From Chalciporus piperatus (Eukaryota > Basidiomycota > Agaricomycetes > Boletales > Boletaceae), in NCBI GenBank assembly GCA_038093975.1, contig JBBPTG010000006.1:310001-374000 (forward strand): a DNA stretch of 64,000 bases. Direction: 5' to 3'. Positions 51,381 through 62,546 of the stretch are shown here, piece after piece. The translations under genes and the position numbers were made by a program. Under the pieces are notes generated by a model that searched no databases, was not told the DNA's origin, and saw only the letters and a list, made by a program, of their open reading frames with translations. The first letter of the stretch is position 1, and the number at the start of each line of letters is the position of its first letter.

Positions 51381-52593
51381 ATGTTTCCTACTTACCATCC
51401 CCATCGATCCAGCGAGGGAGAGCATTCGGTGCGCACTCTTCGCCACTCTAGTCCCTTGGCCACCGTATTGACGCTGACGTCCGTAATCTTTACCCAGCGT
51501 ACACGCCAAATACATCCGATCACGCCTATCACGCCTGTTGAGTATGCACCCCCGTAAGATCGCTATTTTTTGCTCGACGGCTGGCTGAATGATTCTGCAT
51601 TCAGAAACTACAAGAGGGTGTTTCACGATAAATCATGTGAAAGTTCCTGTGCCTCGCCCAAGTCGGTCGCTAGCAGCGATCACTCTAGAACGCAATCGCC
51701 ACCTTCTGCGTGGAGTCTACCGCCAAATCCCGAGTCGTCGGTGCATGGTCAAAATTCTGCTTGGACGCAGGCGTCGGCCACAGGGCGACCAAGCCCCACC
51801 CAAAATCACTTCCAACTGAACGAACCCCGAGTTGGTCACTCTTCGTATCTTCATGAAAGTCAAACCAGGTATATTTCCACCTTGACGATGATGGAAAGCT
51901 GTCAGCATCCTGACGACCATCGACCATAAGATCGTATCATCTCGATGTCGTGCAACACCCCCAAAGGACCGCCGAGTTTGGATCTGCCAGCTTGTCGCGC
52001 CTACCGTTATCACCGCCAATCGTCGTCCAGCTCATCGTGCGAGATCGCTTTGGGAATGCTATAATCCCGTAAGTCTTCGTCAGCGTCCAGGGTGGTGAAG
52101 ATCCTGGATACATATTATTTTTTTTCCGAGTAGTGAGATGGAACTACCGTTCCTGGTTGCTCACTTGTCGCTCTTTTCCGACGATGGGTCACGACCACTG
52201 GACATGGGGACACCGCCCAACGGAGGGGCACCTCCGCGGCGGCTCCTTTACGGAAACCTCGTGTCCTCTCCCCAGAAATTACGGGACCTACAAGGTCGGC
52301 TAGGTCTCTATTTTTTGTTTTCAGATGCAAGTATCCGCTGGCGCGGTCGCTTTCAGCTTGGGATATCTCTGTTGCGAATATCACAGTGAGTACACGGGTG
52401 TAATTTGGGGCTTGTCGAATTGAATGGTGATTCCCACTGCAGAATGGATGACTCTGGAACGATGACCATCGCGTCACAAGGGACTTTCCTTGCGCAAGCC
52501 CGAACACGACCGTTTGATGTCCTTACCCATGAGAATTACGTTGCACCGCGTAAGATTCATACCACTGATTTGGGATTAGCTCGTTGTTACTGA
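51381..52593 (+). CDS. Velvet-domain regulator (VosA/VelB-like)
   Basis: Fungal velvet proteins bind DNA and coordinate development with secondary metabolism. The velvet core is rebuilt across introns: SYHLDVVQHPQRTAEFGSAS, PLSPPIVVQLIVRDRFGNAI, then MELPFLVAHLSLFSDDGSRP, LLYGNLVSSPQKLRDLQGRL, GLYFLFSDASIRWRGRFQLG and GTFLAQARTRPFDVLTHENY. Joins: 51881-51943 (63 bases, spliced QTR to SYHL), 52069-52133, 52385-52440. The frame before it (51570-51880) is disordered and joins at a 51556-51606 intron to a further upstream exon. The start given (MFPTYHPHRS) is one choice; the end is the stop at 52591-52593, with a possible alternative 3' exon. Nearly all conserved Pro and Gly positions are kept, but some basic ones differ. 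Confidence 0.72.
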
Positions 52594-53523
52594 TTGCGGC
52601 CGCCTGATGTCTTTGCGTTGCCGCCACCTGCAAGCAGCTACGACACGTTTAACGCAAAGCTTCCTACGACAGGGCGCACGAATTTATGCCTTTACGCCAA
52701 TCAGTCCCTAGACCGTAGATCTGTTGCATTCGGACCTTGCGACGCATTTTTGGTCTCAACCATCATCATTCTTTTCGAGGCATGTTTTTTTGACATGTTG
52801 TACATCAATGTGGTTTCTGTACACTTTCGATCTTCTCGCACTGGCCATTTACCATTTCAACTTTGGCAACCCATATCCAGCTTTTCTTGACAGCATGCAT
52901 GCATTCATTAGTCGTAATCGCACACGTTTTCAAAGTACATAGACATTACACGGTGGTAAAACGATTTCGAGGTAAGGTAACTAACAAAGTCGGTTGACAA
53001 GATAATCATGACGCCAATCGACGAAACCGTCACAAAGGTAAGACCCGCTGACTCGATGGACGGCGAGGTGTGTCCGTTCGACTTCGCTGTGATGTCAGAG
53101 GATATCATAGGGCGGGGACAGCTGACAGCATGGGAAATTGCGCATGACATGGCGAAGCGAATATGATCCCTGCAGTGACCAGTGACCGACATCGGAGCAT
53201 CGCCTCGGAGTACGCAGCACCGCCTCGAAGTACGAAGTACGAGTCCAAGCGAGGCTGAAACTAGGTAGCTCATGTGTACGAAGCTCGAAGGGGCATCAAA
53301 TCAGACTTATTTAATGCCATTAATCATTGACCATGCTACTACCTCGAGGCAGTACGAAATGACCGCCCCTGGCCGTCGAGGCTGAGCACCGCAGTGAAAC
53401 CCAAGCCACTCGTGGGAACGTGTCGTCCGTGACATTTTAGCTCCCCACGACGAACCAAGTGTCAACTTGAACGTCAACCTCCCATCCCATCCACTATCTC
53501 TCTCTCTCTACGCAACACTCATC
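52594..53523. other. Intergenic region, velvet - CYSTM gene
   Basis: Nearly a kilobase without a supported gene. A plus frame directly after the velvet stop (52594-52890) is proline-rich at first and could be an alternative velvet 3' exon. A minus frame at 52908-53273 lacks homology. Short direct repeats of CGCCTCG-AGTACG type lie near 53200-53245. Confidence 0.45.
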
Positions 53524-54006
53524 ATGGCAAGCAAAGATTATTACGGCGGTCAGCCTCAACAACAGTACTACCCACCCCAAGGTGCGTCCTTCGCAACCAC
53601 GTCGGTTCAAATCGCGTCCTCACTTGTCGTTCACAGGGCCTCCTCAGGGGGGTTACTACCCTCAACAGCCCGCTCAGTCGTATGGTGGTGGCCCCGGCTA
53701 CGGTCAGCCGCAATACGGAGGAGGGCCAGGATACGCTCCCCAACCTGGGTACCAGCCACAACCGCCCCCGCAGACCGTTTACGTGTAAGTAATTCTCCAC
53801 GTCGTATAGCACCACTTCAGTGAATTTTTTTCCACACAGTCAACAACCCGCCCAACGCGGTGGTGGTGCTGGGGGTGGTACCTGCCTTGCCTGTCTCGCC
53901 GGAGCGTGTCTTTGCTGTTGCGCAGAAGGTTTGCTTTTCATTTCCGTCATATGCCAAATAGTGACTGATGATCTTCGCAGAGGCACTTTGCGACTGTCTA
54001 TTCTAG
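53524..54006 (+). CDS. Small CYSTM protein (cysteine-rich tail-anchored)
   Basis: Short protein (about 100 residues). Start at 53524 gives MASKDYYGGQPQQQYYPPQ, then a G/P/Q/Y-rich repeat region (GGYYPQQPAQ, GPGYGQPQYGGGPGYAPQ) and after an intron QQPAQRGGGAGGG. The C-terminus is TCLACLAGACLCCCAEALCD plus CLF and a stop at 54004-54006: a cysteine-rich hydrophobic CYSTM module. Such small tail-anchored proteins are linked to stress tolerance. Introns at 53582-53636, 53786-53839 and 53931-53980. Function is inferred from the family. Confidence 0.85.
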
Positions 54007-54411
54007 GACCTCTCTTTACACTTGAGATGATGTTACGCCGTAGTACTTATATCAGACACGACGAAACTTTACCGTTCCCATCCTTATTATGTATCATTCG
54101 TTAGATACCGAGTAGTTTGCATCGCAGCTACAGCGATGCGTTGGACGTATTGACGACTCTTTTAATGTCTGGTGGACGACGTGTAAATTATCTATGAATG
54201 CAATTCAGTCAAACGTTTACATGGAGCACAGTCAAGTTAGCCTTTCGAGTACAGTCCTAGTAGGTAGTTGTAGTAGTAAGTTAGTCTTTTCGGGTAGAGT
54301 GGTTTCACGCTGTTTGGTCTCCGGTTCGTTCCGTTACACTTATTTGCACCGTGACACTGTCACTGGTCCTCTGTGCCATTTCCTCCTCGAAAATCTGAGC
54401 CAAGGTCCAAA
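54007..54411. other. Intergenic region, CYSTM - CYT1
   Basis: Contains the CYSTM 3' end and the promoter of cytochrome c1. A plus frame at 54194-54490 overlaps the CYT1 start in another frame and is not coding. Confidence 0.5.
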
Positions 54412-55750
54412 ATGTTTGCGAGGCTGCCCCAGGCCGCCCTCAAGTCTCAGGCCGCCCTCCGTGCTTCGCGCTCGACCTTGGAGACGCTGAAAAATCGTGT
54501 TCCTTCGGTATGGCAGTCGCCAACACTATTCCCGACTTTTCGCGTTCTCAAACTTACACCAGCAGGTCCGATTCGCTTCTTCCAACTCCTCGTCCGCGGG
54601 GTCTCAGGTCTGCATGTTTATCAACTACCTCGATCCATCTTCATCCGCTCATTTACATCCCACCTACAGTCTTTCCTGAGCTCCCGAGCATCGCTCATTT
54701 CCGTCTCCCTTTTCTCCGCTGGTTCAATAGCATGGTATACCCATCTATACGGCACCCTTCCCTTCATCGGTGAGGTCCACGCGAATTCGTTGGCTGATGA
54801 CGGTCTTCACCCCATCGCGTACCCGTGGTCACACAAGGGCTTGTTCGACGCCTTTGACCATGCCAGGTATGTCCGCGTCAAGTCCGGTCGCATCCCGTTA
54901 ACGAAGCCTGTCCAGCATCCGTCGTGGTTTCCAAGTCTACCGTGAGGTTTGCGCCGCTTGCCACTCCCTCGATCGCATTGCCTGGCGCAACTTGGTTGGT
55001 GTATCCCATACTGCCGATGAAACCCGAGCATTGGCCGAGGACGTCGAATATACGGACGGTCCCGACGACAACGGAGAGATGTTCCAACGCCCTGGAAAGC
55101 TTTCCGATTACTTGCCCGCTCCATACCCAAATGAGGAGGCCGCTCGTGCCGGTAACGGTGGTGCTCTCCCTCCCGACCTCAGCTTGATCATCAAGGCCCG
55201 ACATGGTGGCGCGGTATGCCATGTCACGTCGTCGTGCTGCGTGTCGTTAATTCTTGTCTTGTTCATTCTAGGACTACGTCTTCTCTCTCTTGACTGGTTA
55301 CATCGATCCTCCTGCTGGTGTCGAAATTCGTGATGGTATGAACTACAACCCTTACTTCCCCGGTGGTGCCATTTCCATGGCCCGTCTTTTGTTCGATGGC
55401 CTTGTTGAATACGAGGACGGTGAGTGTCTCGGGGTGGGTAAATGTTGATTGTGTTGATACGAGTATCGTGTAGGTACCCCCGCCACGTCATCACAAATGG
55501 CCAAGGACGTCGTTACGTTCTTGAACTGGGCTGCGGAGCCTGAGCACGACGAGCGCAAGCGACTTGGTTTGAAGGCCGTCATCGTGTTCACTGCCTTGTG
55601 GGCGATTAGCATTCATGTGAAACGATTCAAGTGGAGTGTTCTCAAGAACCGCAAGCTCTGTAAGTGCCTCTCTTCTGTTTAGCCTTCGTCGCAGTGTTGA
55701 CATGCGATCACGTTGTAGTCTACAACCCACCCGCGGATAAGGCGCACTAG
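54412..55750 (+). CDS. CYT1: Cytochrome c1, complex III haem subunit
   Basis: Electron carrier of the mitochondrial bc1 complex. Start at 54412 gives [20 protein letters not shown], a presequence; splicing joins VPS to [16 protein letters not shown] membrane sorting segment [15 protein letters not shown] follows, then [19 protein letters not shown], the haem site [20 protein letters not shown] (CxxCH), [44 protein letters not shown] with the axial Met, and the C-terminal helix [20 protein letters not shown]. The end is [11 protein letters not shown] and stop at 55748-55750. Six or seven exons; all haem ligands present. Confidence 0.96.
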
Positions 55751-56126
55751 AGACCGGTGATGTAGATGGGCGTATGGCGTGACCCTAGATTCTTATGGTC
55801 GCAAGATGCTACGACGTGTTGCATCTGCTAATGAGATTCAATATTAAAATCGCTGGCATCGGAGTGATCACGAGCGAGTATTGTAGGCAGAGATGGCTGC
55901 ACAACATGAGGGGCTAGTTGAGAAATGATTGTGGGCTGAGTGACTCCTCTATAACGCTGTTTCCGTGGGAACATCATAAGAACTGCCAGCTGGCGGCCAG
56001 CTGGTCTATTTACATCACTTACATACTTACCTTCACCCTTGCGCTCAGACAGCGGCCTGCAATTTGCTTCATTCCACACTAGATAAAATCTCTATACGCC
56101 ATCAAACCAACCAGAAAGACGACGCC
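55751..56126. other. Intergenic region, CYT1 - THP3
   Basis: Between two plus-strand genes. GCCAGCTGG occurs twice around 55985-56003. No factor site or gene was recognised. Confidence 0.5.
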
Positions 56127-57977
56127 ATGTCCTCCGATTCGTGGCCGCCCCAGCTAAAGTGAGCCTTGCTCATCTTTTCATCCAGCGGCTGCATCATAAA
56201 CATCGTACAGAGAATGGGTTGCAAAATGTCTGGGACAGATGAATGATGCCAACAGAACTGAAGCTCAGGCTGAGCTGAGACAGGTAATCGCTGACGCTTT
56301 CACTGCAAAGTCGCTGTGGACCACAGACTGGGCCGGTGTACAATTACAAAGGTGTCGTCCTCCTGCCTTGTGTTGTTCCGGTACAGTCCTCAGTGATTAC
56401 TATCGATCAATGATGCAGTTTAAGGTCCAAGCCACCGCTTATGCTCACGTCTCTCAAGCGTAAGGCGTATGTTGATTTCATTCGGCTCGTGGCTAGAGAC
56501 GTGTCGCTGACGGTCATCTCGTGAATAGAAACGACGCGCAGCCAACCAGCAAGAAAGCAAAGAAATCAGCTATGCAGAAGAACGCCGCTAACACTCTCGA
56601 TCTCGGTGACCAAGCAGCCCTCAACAGACGTGCCGAACGCTTCCAACGGGAGCATGAAATAGAACGGCAAAAGAGTCTACGCAACAATGCCAATGGCAAC
56701 CAAAGTGCTCTCAAAGCCAATCCTCAGGGTGTACATCTTTTCAATCGAATATGGAGAGCTGATTCCCCGTCTACGTATGGACCCAATCCGGATGACCCTG
56801 AGGCGGATCCTGTCAGTTTGCCTTGCCTCGTTCTCGTGTGTTTCCTCGGCGACTGATAGCATATACGCAGAATGTGCCAAATTGGGACCGGTATACCATC
56901 GTTGGGACCAACCAGGAGTTGTTCAAGGATTACCTCAGACTTACCTCGGTGAGATCCGTGTGCACCAGTTGCGATGCTGGACATGCTGACCATGCTGTCT
57001 TAGGAACCTAAACTGGAAATGATACGTCCTTATCCAGTATTGCAACAAACTCTTGTCGAGTTGAAAAAACGCTGGCGAGAGAAGGTTTCGTATCATTGGA
57101 TATGTAATCAGTTCAAGAGTCTACGCCAGGATTTGACGGTATGTCCATGATCGCTCCAGTCCCGTCTTGTCTTGATTGGTCGGTCCACAGGTGCAACGAA
57201 TAAAAAACGATTTCACAGTTCAAGTTTATGAGATTCATGCACGGATGGCACTCGAAAGCGTAAGTCCTCTCACGACTGATGTTAAATGAGGTTACTTTAT
57301 ATCTCTACAGTCTGATATGGTAGAATACAATCAATGTCAGGCAACATTGAAGACACTTTACGAACTTGGTATACCAGGAAAAGTCGAGGAATTTACGGCC
57401 TATCGCATACTCATGCTCCTACATGGCCGCAACAAGAGCGGTTCGCGTTCTCCTTTTCTCGCTTCCGTCATGATATTGATTGCTTTGTATACTCAATTCC
57501 CAGAGTTAAACTTGTACGTAGGTCAACTAACACCTAGACAGAAAATGGACCCGGCGGTTCAGCACGCGTTGCGCGTGCAACGGGCGGTGTCGATGGGCAA
57601 CTACCACGCTCTGTTTGAGATGTATTTGAATGCTCCAAACATGGGCGCGTATATCATGGATCATTTCATCGATCGGGAGAGGGCAAAAGCATTGGTGATT
57701 ATGACCAAAGCGTGAGTCTATTCCACATTCTCCACAGTCTATCTCACACCTCGTTCATAGATACCGAACCCTCACATTGACTTTCATTCAAAATGAGCTT
57801 GCATTTGAGACGCTAGCGGACGCCCAGACATACCTGAACACCCACCAAGCTGCCATCTTCACGAACCCCAACAGTCCCAATCGTGAGAAGGTTATAGACT
57901 GCAAAGCTACCTCGCTGTTGATCGCACAAGCATTCGAGGAGAAGTACCGGAAAGTCGCCATTAGGGGTGCTGTATGA
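56127..57977 (+). CDS. THP3: SAC3/GANP-domain protein, THP3/LENG8-like
   Basis: PCI-type protein of the THP3 family (LENG8 in animals), which works with Csn12 in transcription elongation and mRNA processing. The start at 56127 gives MSSDSWPPQLK, spliced to EWVAKCLGQMNDANRTEAQA. A basic middle (NDAQPTSKKAKKSAMQKNAA) follows, then VPNWDRYTIVGTNQELFKDY and LRLTSEPKLEMIRPYPVLQQ. The SAC3/GANP domain has TVQRIKNDFTVQVYEIHARM, VEYNQCQATLKTLYELGIPG, KVEEFTAYRILMLLHGRNKS and QHALRVQRAVSMGNYHALFE. The end is FEEKYRKVAIRGAV and stop at 57977. Nine or so exons. The N-terminal motif favours LENG8/THP3 over SAC3. Confidence 0.9.
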
Positions 57978-58701
57978 GAACCACAAGTTCGGTAGGCACT
58001 CGGAAATTGGTCTCGTTGCATGCAGCTCCCGGAGATAGGGGAAGCCGGAGACTGCGAATTTCTCGTCATTTCCCCATACCCCTGACTCAATCCTCCTTTT
58101 TCTCACCCCGTCGCCGACCTCTTACCATCCTTGCTGCATTCCGCGCACTCGCCATCCCTGCTGGTGCCTTTGTGTCAAACTTTCCCCGCCGAACGGGCCC
58201 TGTTATTCTACTCGCAACTTAGCTCGGTTCAAGTCCAACGGATTCAATTATCATTGTATCATCCATTATCACACTCACTCGCTTTCGTCGCTTCAAGCTG
58301 GATATCGTCTTAATGTTCAAAGAAGGATAGTGTCATTCGCGAGACAAGACAACTAGGCCGTCTGGAGACTTACCACCCTCATACCTCGAACCGTCATACA
58401 CAAATGTTTTACGGCCTGCAAGGTCACGTCGAATGATCGCGTTTCGTTTTCACAGACTGTGGACCTGGACGGTCCTCGCACGCTGTCCGGTCTTGAAAGC
58501 TTGACTCTTGACCCTTTTGGTTGCGCGGGTCGTGCATGGAAGGATACGCCGAGTGGGTGGTGGTCGCTCGAGAGGTGGGTGGTGGAGGCTTGTGGGAGGT
58601 CCTCATGTAATGATTTATAATCTATCTGAATATCGCTTGTGCTGCCGTTTACCTAGCTTCGCGTGATCGTGAGGCGTCTTCTCGACTGTCAGAGCCTCCG
58701 T
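57978..58701. other. Intergenic region before the transposon
   Basis: No gene recognised; a few short frames overlap. It runs up to the target duplication of the inserted element. Confidence 0.5.
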
Positions 58702-58710
58702 GTCGAGTAC

Positions 58711-58816
58711 TAGTCTGGTGACCAGACCTGTCTATGAGGCAAGCCGTCGATAGACGGTCTGGTAAAATCCGTGAAAATCTTGGAGGCAGCGCGGATTCCC
58801 AGAGTCATGTGAGCTG
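58711..58816 (+). repeat. Left terminal inverted repeat
   Basis: Starts TAGTCTGGTGACCAGACC. The first 15 or so bases fold on themselves (GTCTGG-TGA-CCAGAC). A second imperfect hairpin follows (CCAGACC to GGTCTGG). It matches the right repeat at every one of 106 bases. Confidence 0.95.
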
Positions 58817-58865
58817 GAGCCAATGAAAAAACGCTAATTTCGCGTCTGTAAATTATTTGAAAACC

Positions 58866-58899
58866 CAATCTCAAAAATAAAGTATTCATTTTGAGATTG
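58866..58899. repeat. Internal 11-bp hairpin
   Basis: CAATCTCAAAA at 58866-58876 is the exact reverse complement of TTTTGAGATTG at 58889-58899, with a 12-base loop. It lies 50 bases inside the left repeat. Confidence 0.85.
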
Positions 58900-59159
58900 A
58901 CATTGATGCGCTACTTCAATTGCAAGTGAGTCGAACCTCAACCTATTCCTCAATTCATCGCTGGACATGTTCGAAGACGTCGCCAGTCAAGCACTTCTGG
59001 AAAAGGCTCCCTATATAATACATCTCGACACTCGAAGACCTGGTTAATCGCTTATGTCCTCACCTCGACGAAGATCGTTCTGAGAGTCTTCAAGCTTCGA
59101 TTGATGGAATTCGCGGAAGTCCACATCAACAAGTAACCGAATGGCGATATCACGAACTA

Positions 59160-59880
59160 CGTAGCATTTCTTCAACGGATGGAATATCATCATCACGACA
59201 GGGACAGGGTGGAAAGCTACTCTGTCTCTTAATTCCGCTGCTGCTCCGTCGAAACTCGATCTCCCTGATGATCTCTCCGCTTAGACGGCTTCAGACGACA
59301 CATGCGATTAGTTCTGTTTGATATCTTGTACATGCACGATTGCAATAAACGAAGACACTCCAATATAGAATGTGAGTCTCGATGTGTTCTGTGTTCGACT
59401 AAGGTATTAGGTTCTTTATTCCATAAGTCTCTCAGGTCCAGTTGTTAACGACATCTTATTCAAGTTGCATCGTCAGGATAGCTGAGCATCTTCAACAGCC
59501 ATCTCCCTCATTTAGCCCGGCTCAACCGACGGACCGTTCATTCGCAAACCATATTCACCATGTTCACATTGACGAAGCACACAACATCTACACCGCTGGT
59601 CTCTCGTATTATGGCGAACCAACCTTCTGCTCCGCTTACGGCCACCCTGGATTTTCGCGTCCTTCTTCCGACTGATAGCCGTCAAACGTGATCTGAACTT
59701 GGCATCTGATCATCCCCACATCCGACTCTCTACACATTGACTGAATATTACCTATGCAGTCACAACTTTAACGACAAGCTTCAACAACTTTTGTAATCCC
59801 AATTTCCTTCTTCCGACCCATCTCCACCCCACCTATGCAAATGACGAAAATGCTGATATTCCACGACCATAAACATTTAC
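59160..59880 (+). pseudogene. Decayed RecQ-like DEAH helicase inside the element
   Basis: Fragments of a helicase can be read in the right order but in different frames with stops between. At 59190-59225 is a Walker A remnant, IITTGTGWK, then in another frame KLLCLLIPLLL and SISLMISPL (motif Ia-like). At about 59550-59600 comes HVHIDEAHNIYTAG (DEAH box) followed by YGEPTFCSAYG. Further on (59750-59860) are SHNFNDKLQQ and CNPNFLLPTHLHPTY, like the segment after the DEAH box in basidiomycete RecQ-type helicases. The longest open stretch is 59442-59675. The gene is clearly broken by frameshifts and stops. No C-terminal helicase lobe is present. Confidence 0.72.
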
Positions 59881-60226
59881 TCCTGTTCTTGTTTGTCGTT
59901 GTAGGTAAGATCTAGAAGCTTCACGACTTTCCTGTCATTTGGGCTTTTGGAAGGGTACACAAGCGGTCGTGATCATGATGTGTTGCATGCGCAGGTTCGT
60001 GAGGATCGAAAATCTTGATCGTGAAGTCGAGAATAGATATTCAACTGCTGCGAAGGATTTCTAACGCTCGTTGAATGTGTTCGTCTGGTGATAGACATTC
60101 CGATGTACTCTCCATGGTACCCATATATTGTGGTGATTACGGAGCGTCGAGAGATAGAGATACAATGCACCACATAACTTAACCGACAAGTACTTATCGT
60201 CGGAGACAAGTCCAAAAAAGGCTTGT

Positions 60227-60332
60227 CAGCTCACATGACTCTGGGAATCCGCGCTGCCTCCAAGATTTTCACGGATTTTACCAGACCGTCTATCGACGGC
60301 TTGCCTCATAGACAGGTCTGGTCACCAGACTA
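60227..60332 (-). repeat. Right terminal inverted repeat
   Basis: Exact inverse of 58711-58816; ends in the flanking 9-bp duplication at 60333-60341. Confidence 0.95.
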
Positions 60333-60341
60333 GTCGAGTAC

Positions 60342-60645
60342 CTGTGATCAAGCGAGTGGCAGGTTACGTCACCCGTCCGAGTCTGTCCTCCTGATCGATG
60401 GCATCTCCATTTTGTTGGTTTCATGTGGGCCTAACGTTAAAGTTTTTTGAGCAGGTACCGCACCAGATGATCTATCCCAATTGGAATTCCTAGCAAGTTG
60501 ACCCACGAAGACTCCGCCATGAGACATCGAAATTTGATAACCATCAGTGACTAGTGATGGACCACATTATCGTGCCGTCTACACGTTTTTTTCAGCGCCT
60601 GCAGGACAGGTTGATCAGTGCTCATTCCTTCGATCCTATACAGTC
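60342..60645. other. Region between transposon and F-box gene 1
   Basis: Presumed promoter of the first F-box gene. The segment TTCAGCGCCTGCAGGACA at about 60592 recurs at about 62475 before copy 2, showing that the upstream region was duplicated with the gene. Confidence 0.55.
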
Positions 60646-62290
60646 ATGCACAATGCACTCCTGATCGCTGAGGTGCTCAACCTCGTCTTCGAAATCCTAG
60701 CAGAAGACACCTTGCGGCACCCAACATCGCCTTATGCACGAGACACTCATAAAACTGGTCGGCGTGCGCTTGCTGTACTTGCAAGAACTTGTCGCGCCTT
60801 TTCCGAACCCGCGCTGGACGTTCTCTGGAAGAGGTTGCACAGCCTAACTCCATTGATTCAATGTCTGCCCAACAGAATCCCGTTTGAAGATACAAGTGTA
60901 GATGGAGCATTAGTACGATATGTTCCCCATCATATCTCGCCCATTCGTTTGACAACCGAATCAGCCCCCGTTTAGCGATGAAGAATGGAATGTAGTATTG
61001 CGCTACGCTCCTCGTGTGCATGAGTTGGTCCTTCAACATGACAGACTCTCCGTGAAGATTTTGCAGTCTCTGGTCTTTCGCACCACGGTATTGCTGCCAA
61101 ACCTTCGGAGACTCGAGTGGACTTATGAAGATTACACCATGATGGCTTCCATCCGTCCACTTCTCAGTCTTTCCCTGGTCCATCTTGAGATATGGCTTGA
61201 TGGTGGTGACCATAGCTCTGTGATGGGGTTGCTGCAGAACTGCCACGTCCTTTGCCCCAACCTCAAGTCGGTCTACTTTGGCCATCTATGTCGCTTCCCA
61301 TCTGTGACGGCCGCAGTTTCACGCGCAATTTGTCGCCTCCCTGGCTTGGAGAAGATAAAATGCGAATCAATTGATGAGGCCGCATTGATCCACATCGCTC
61401 AATCCCGATCGATCGGGACCTTTTCTGCCAACCTACTCACTTATCGGCCTGATGTCCTGAAAAGGATAGCAGGCTTTGGTTCTCCTGATCAACCCCCCTT
61501 CGAGAATCTTCGCGTTCTTTATCTTCAAGTCGAAGATCTTTCCTCCATCATTCCGGTCCTTAGATCGCACCATCAGTCATTTACAGCCGTCTCCTTCGAC
61601 TGTCGCATCGCCCTCACACCGGACGTACTGCATGAATTCCTCACTGCGCTCAGTTCACTTCCACGACGGTCTTCGCTGCGACGGCTCAGGCTCCACTCGA
61701 TTGGCCTAAGAAAGCGTGGCTTTGCCCCCATTACCTTTCAGGCTCTGAGCCCACTGTTGTCGTTCAATCGCCTTTACTCCGTCGACTTCGACATCACAAA
61801 CTCGATATTTATGGATGACAAAGAGCTCGCTCAGCTAGCCCGTGCATGGCCGGAGCTAGAGACGTTCAATCTGAACCAGCGCAACGGCTGGGATGTAGAG
61901 CCATCCACTCGACTTCCGACGTTCGATGGCTTCTCAACGTTGCTCGCTCTCTGTCCTAAGCTCCGCGACCTTGCCCTGTGCATTGACGCGAGAAACGTCC
62001 CATCGTCCTCTGCGGACGAGTCCACGGACGAGGAGAAACGGAGCCTTTCGCTCACCACGCTGTCATTCATCGATTCGCCCATCCAAGAACCCGTTTCAAA
62101 CGTCACACAATTCTTGGTCGAACACGTACCATCCATGACGCGCCTGCCTGCCTGGCACAACCACTTTCCTAACAATCTGGGAAGGAGTTATAGGAACCTC
62201 TATGAAAGTTTGTGGCAAAAGGTTAGTGGACAGATTCGAGAATTGAAAGGAGGGTCGGAATCGAGTTCGAATTCGAGTGGCTCCGAGTAG
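60646..62290 (+). CDS. F-box/LRR-type protein (array copy 1, intact)
   Basis: Substrate receptor candidate of an SCF ubiquitin ligase; large lineage-specific family in mushrooms. The start at 60646 gives MHNALLIAEVLNLVFEILAE, an F-box-like N-terminus, then RALAVLARTCRAFSEPALDV and LWKRLHSLTPLI. A 52-base intron (60913-60964) joins VDGAL to PPFSDEEWNVVLRYAPRVHE. The rest is LRR-like: LLPNLRRLEWTYEDYTMM, LPGLEKIKCESIDEAALIHI, LSSLPRRSSLRRLRLHSIGL and LAQLARAWPELETFNLNQR. The end is an S/E-rich tail and stop at 62290. Frame is open throughout, so it appears functional. Target is unknown. Confidence 0.87.
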
Positions 62291-62546
62291 AATAATCTAC
62301 TTTTAGAGTCACGTTTGACCATTTTGGTGATCGTTCAACGTTCAACCTCGAGTGGTTCGTCCATGTTTTTCTAAGCACCCAAGCGTCGCAATGAGTCGCG
62401 TCCTACGAAGTTGAGAGCAACTCAATTAGTTACCATCACGGAAACTTTGTCGTACCATCCAGTGCTCGTTCTTTCAGCGCCTGCAGGACACTAGGTCAGT
62501 ACTCACTTCGTGCGAGTGATTTTATCCCAGATCCTATACAGTAGTC

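Larger units (their letters stand above)
58702..60341. mobile_element. TIR transposon with 106-bp perfect inverted repeats and 9-bp target duplication
   Basis: The element spans 58711-60332. Bases 58711-58816 and 60227-60332 are perfect inverted repeats of 106 bp. They are flanked on both sides by the same 9 bases, GTCGAGTAC (58702-58710 and 60333-60341), as expected of a target-site duplication. Long TIRs with a 9-bp duplication resemble Mutator-like elements, but a KDZ or hAT-type element with 8 bp is possible, because the last base of the repeat can be assigned either way. There is no intact transposase, so it is probably non-autonomous. The interior holds a decayed helicase. The unbroken TIRs suggest either recent insertion or constraint. 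Confidence 0.92.

Noticed and set aside
52908..53273. 121-codon minus-strand frame
   Set aside because: No homology or plausible splice partners; treated as chance.
59442..59675. Possible small gene inside the transposon
   Set aside because: It is an open remnant of the decayed helicase (contains the DEAH box), not an independent gene.
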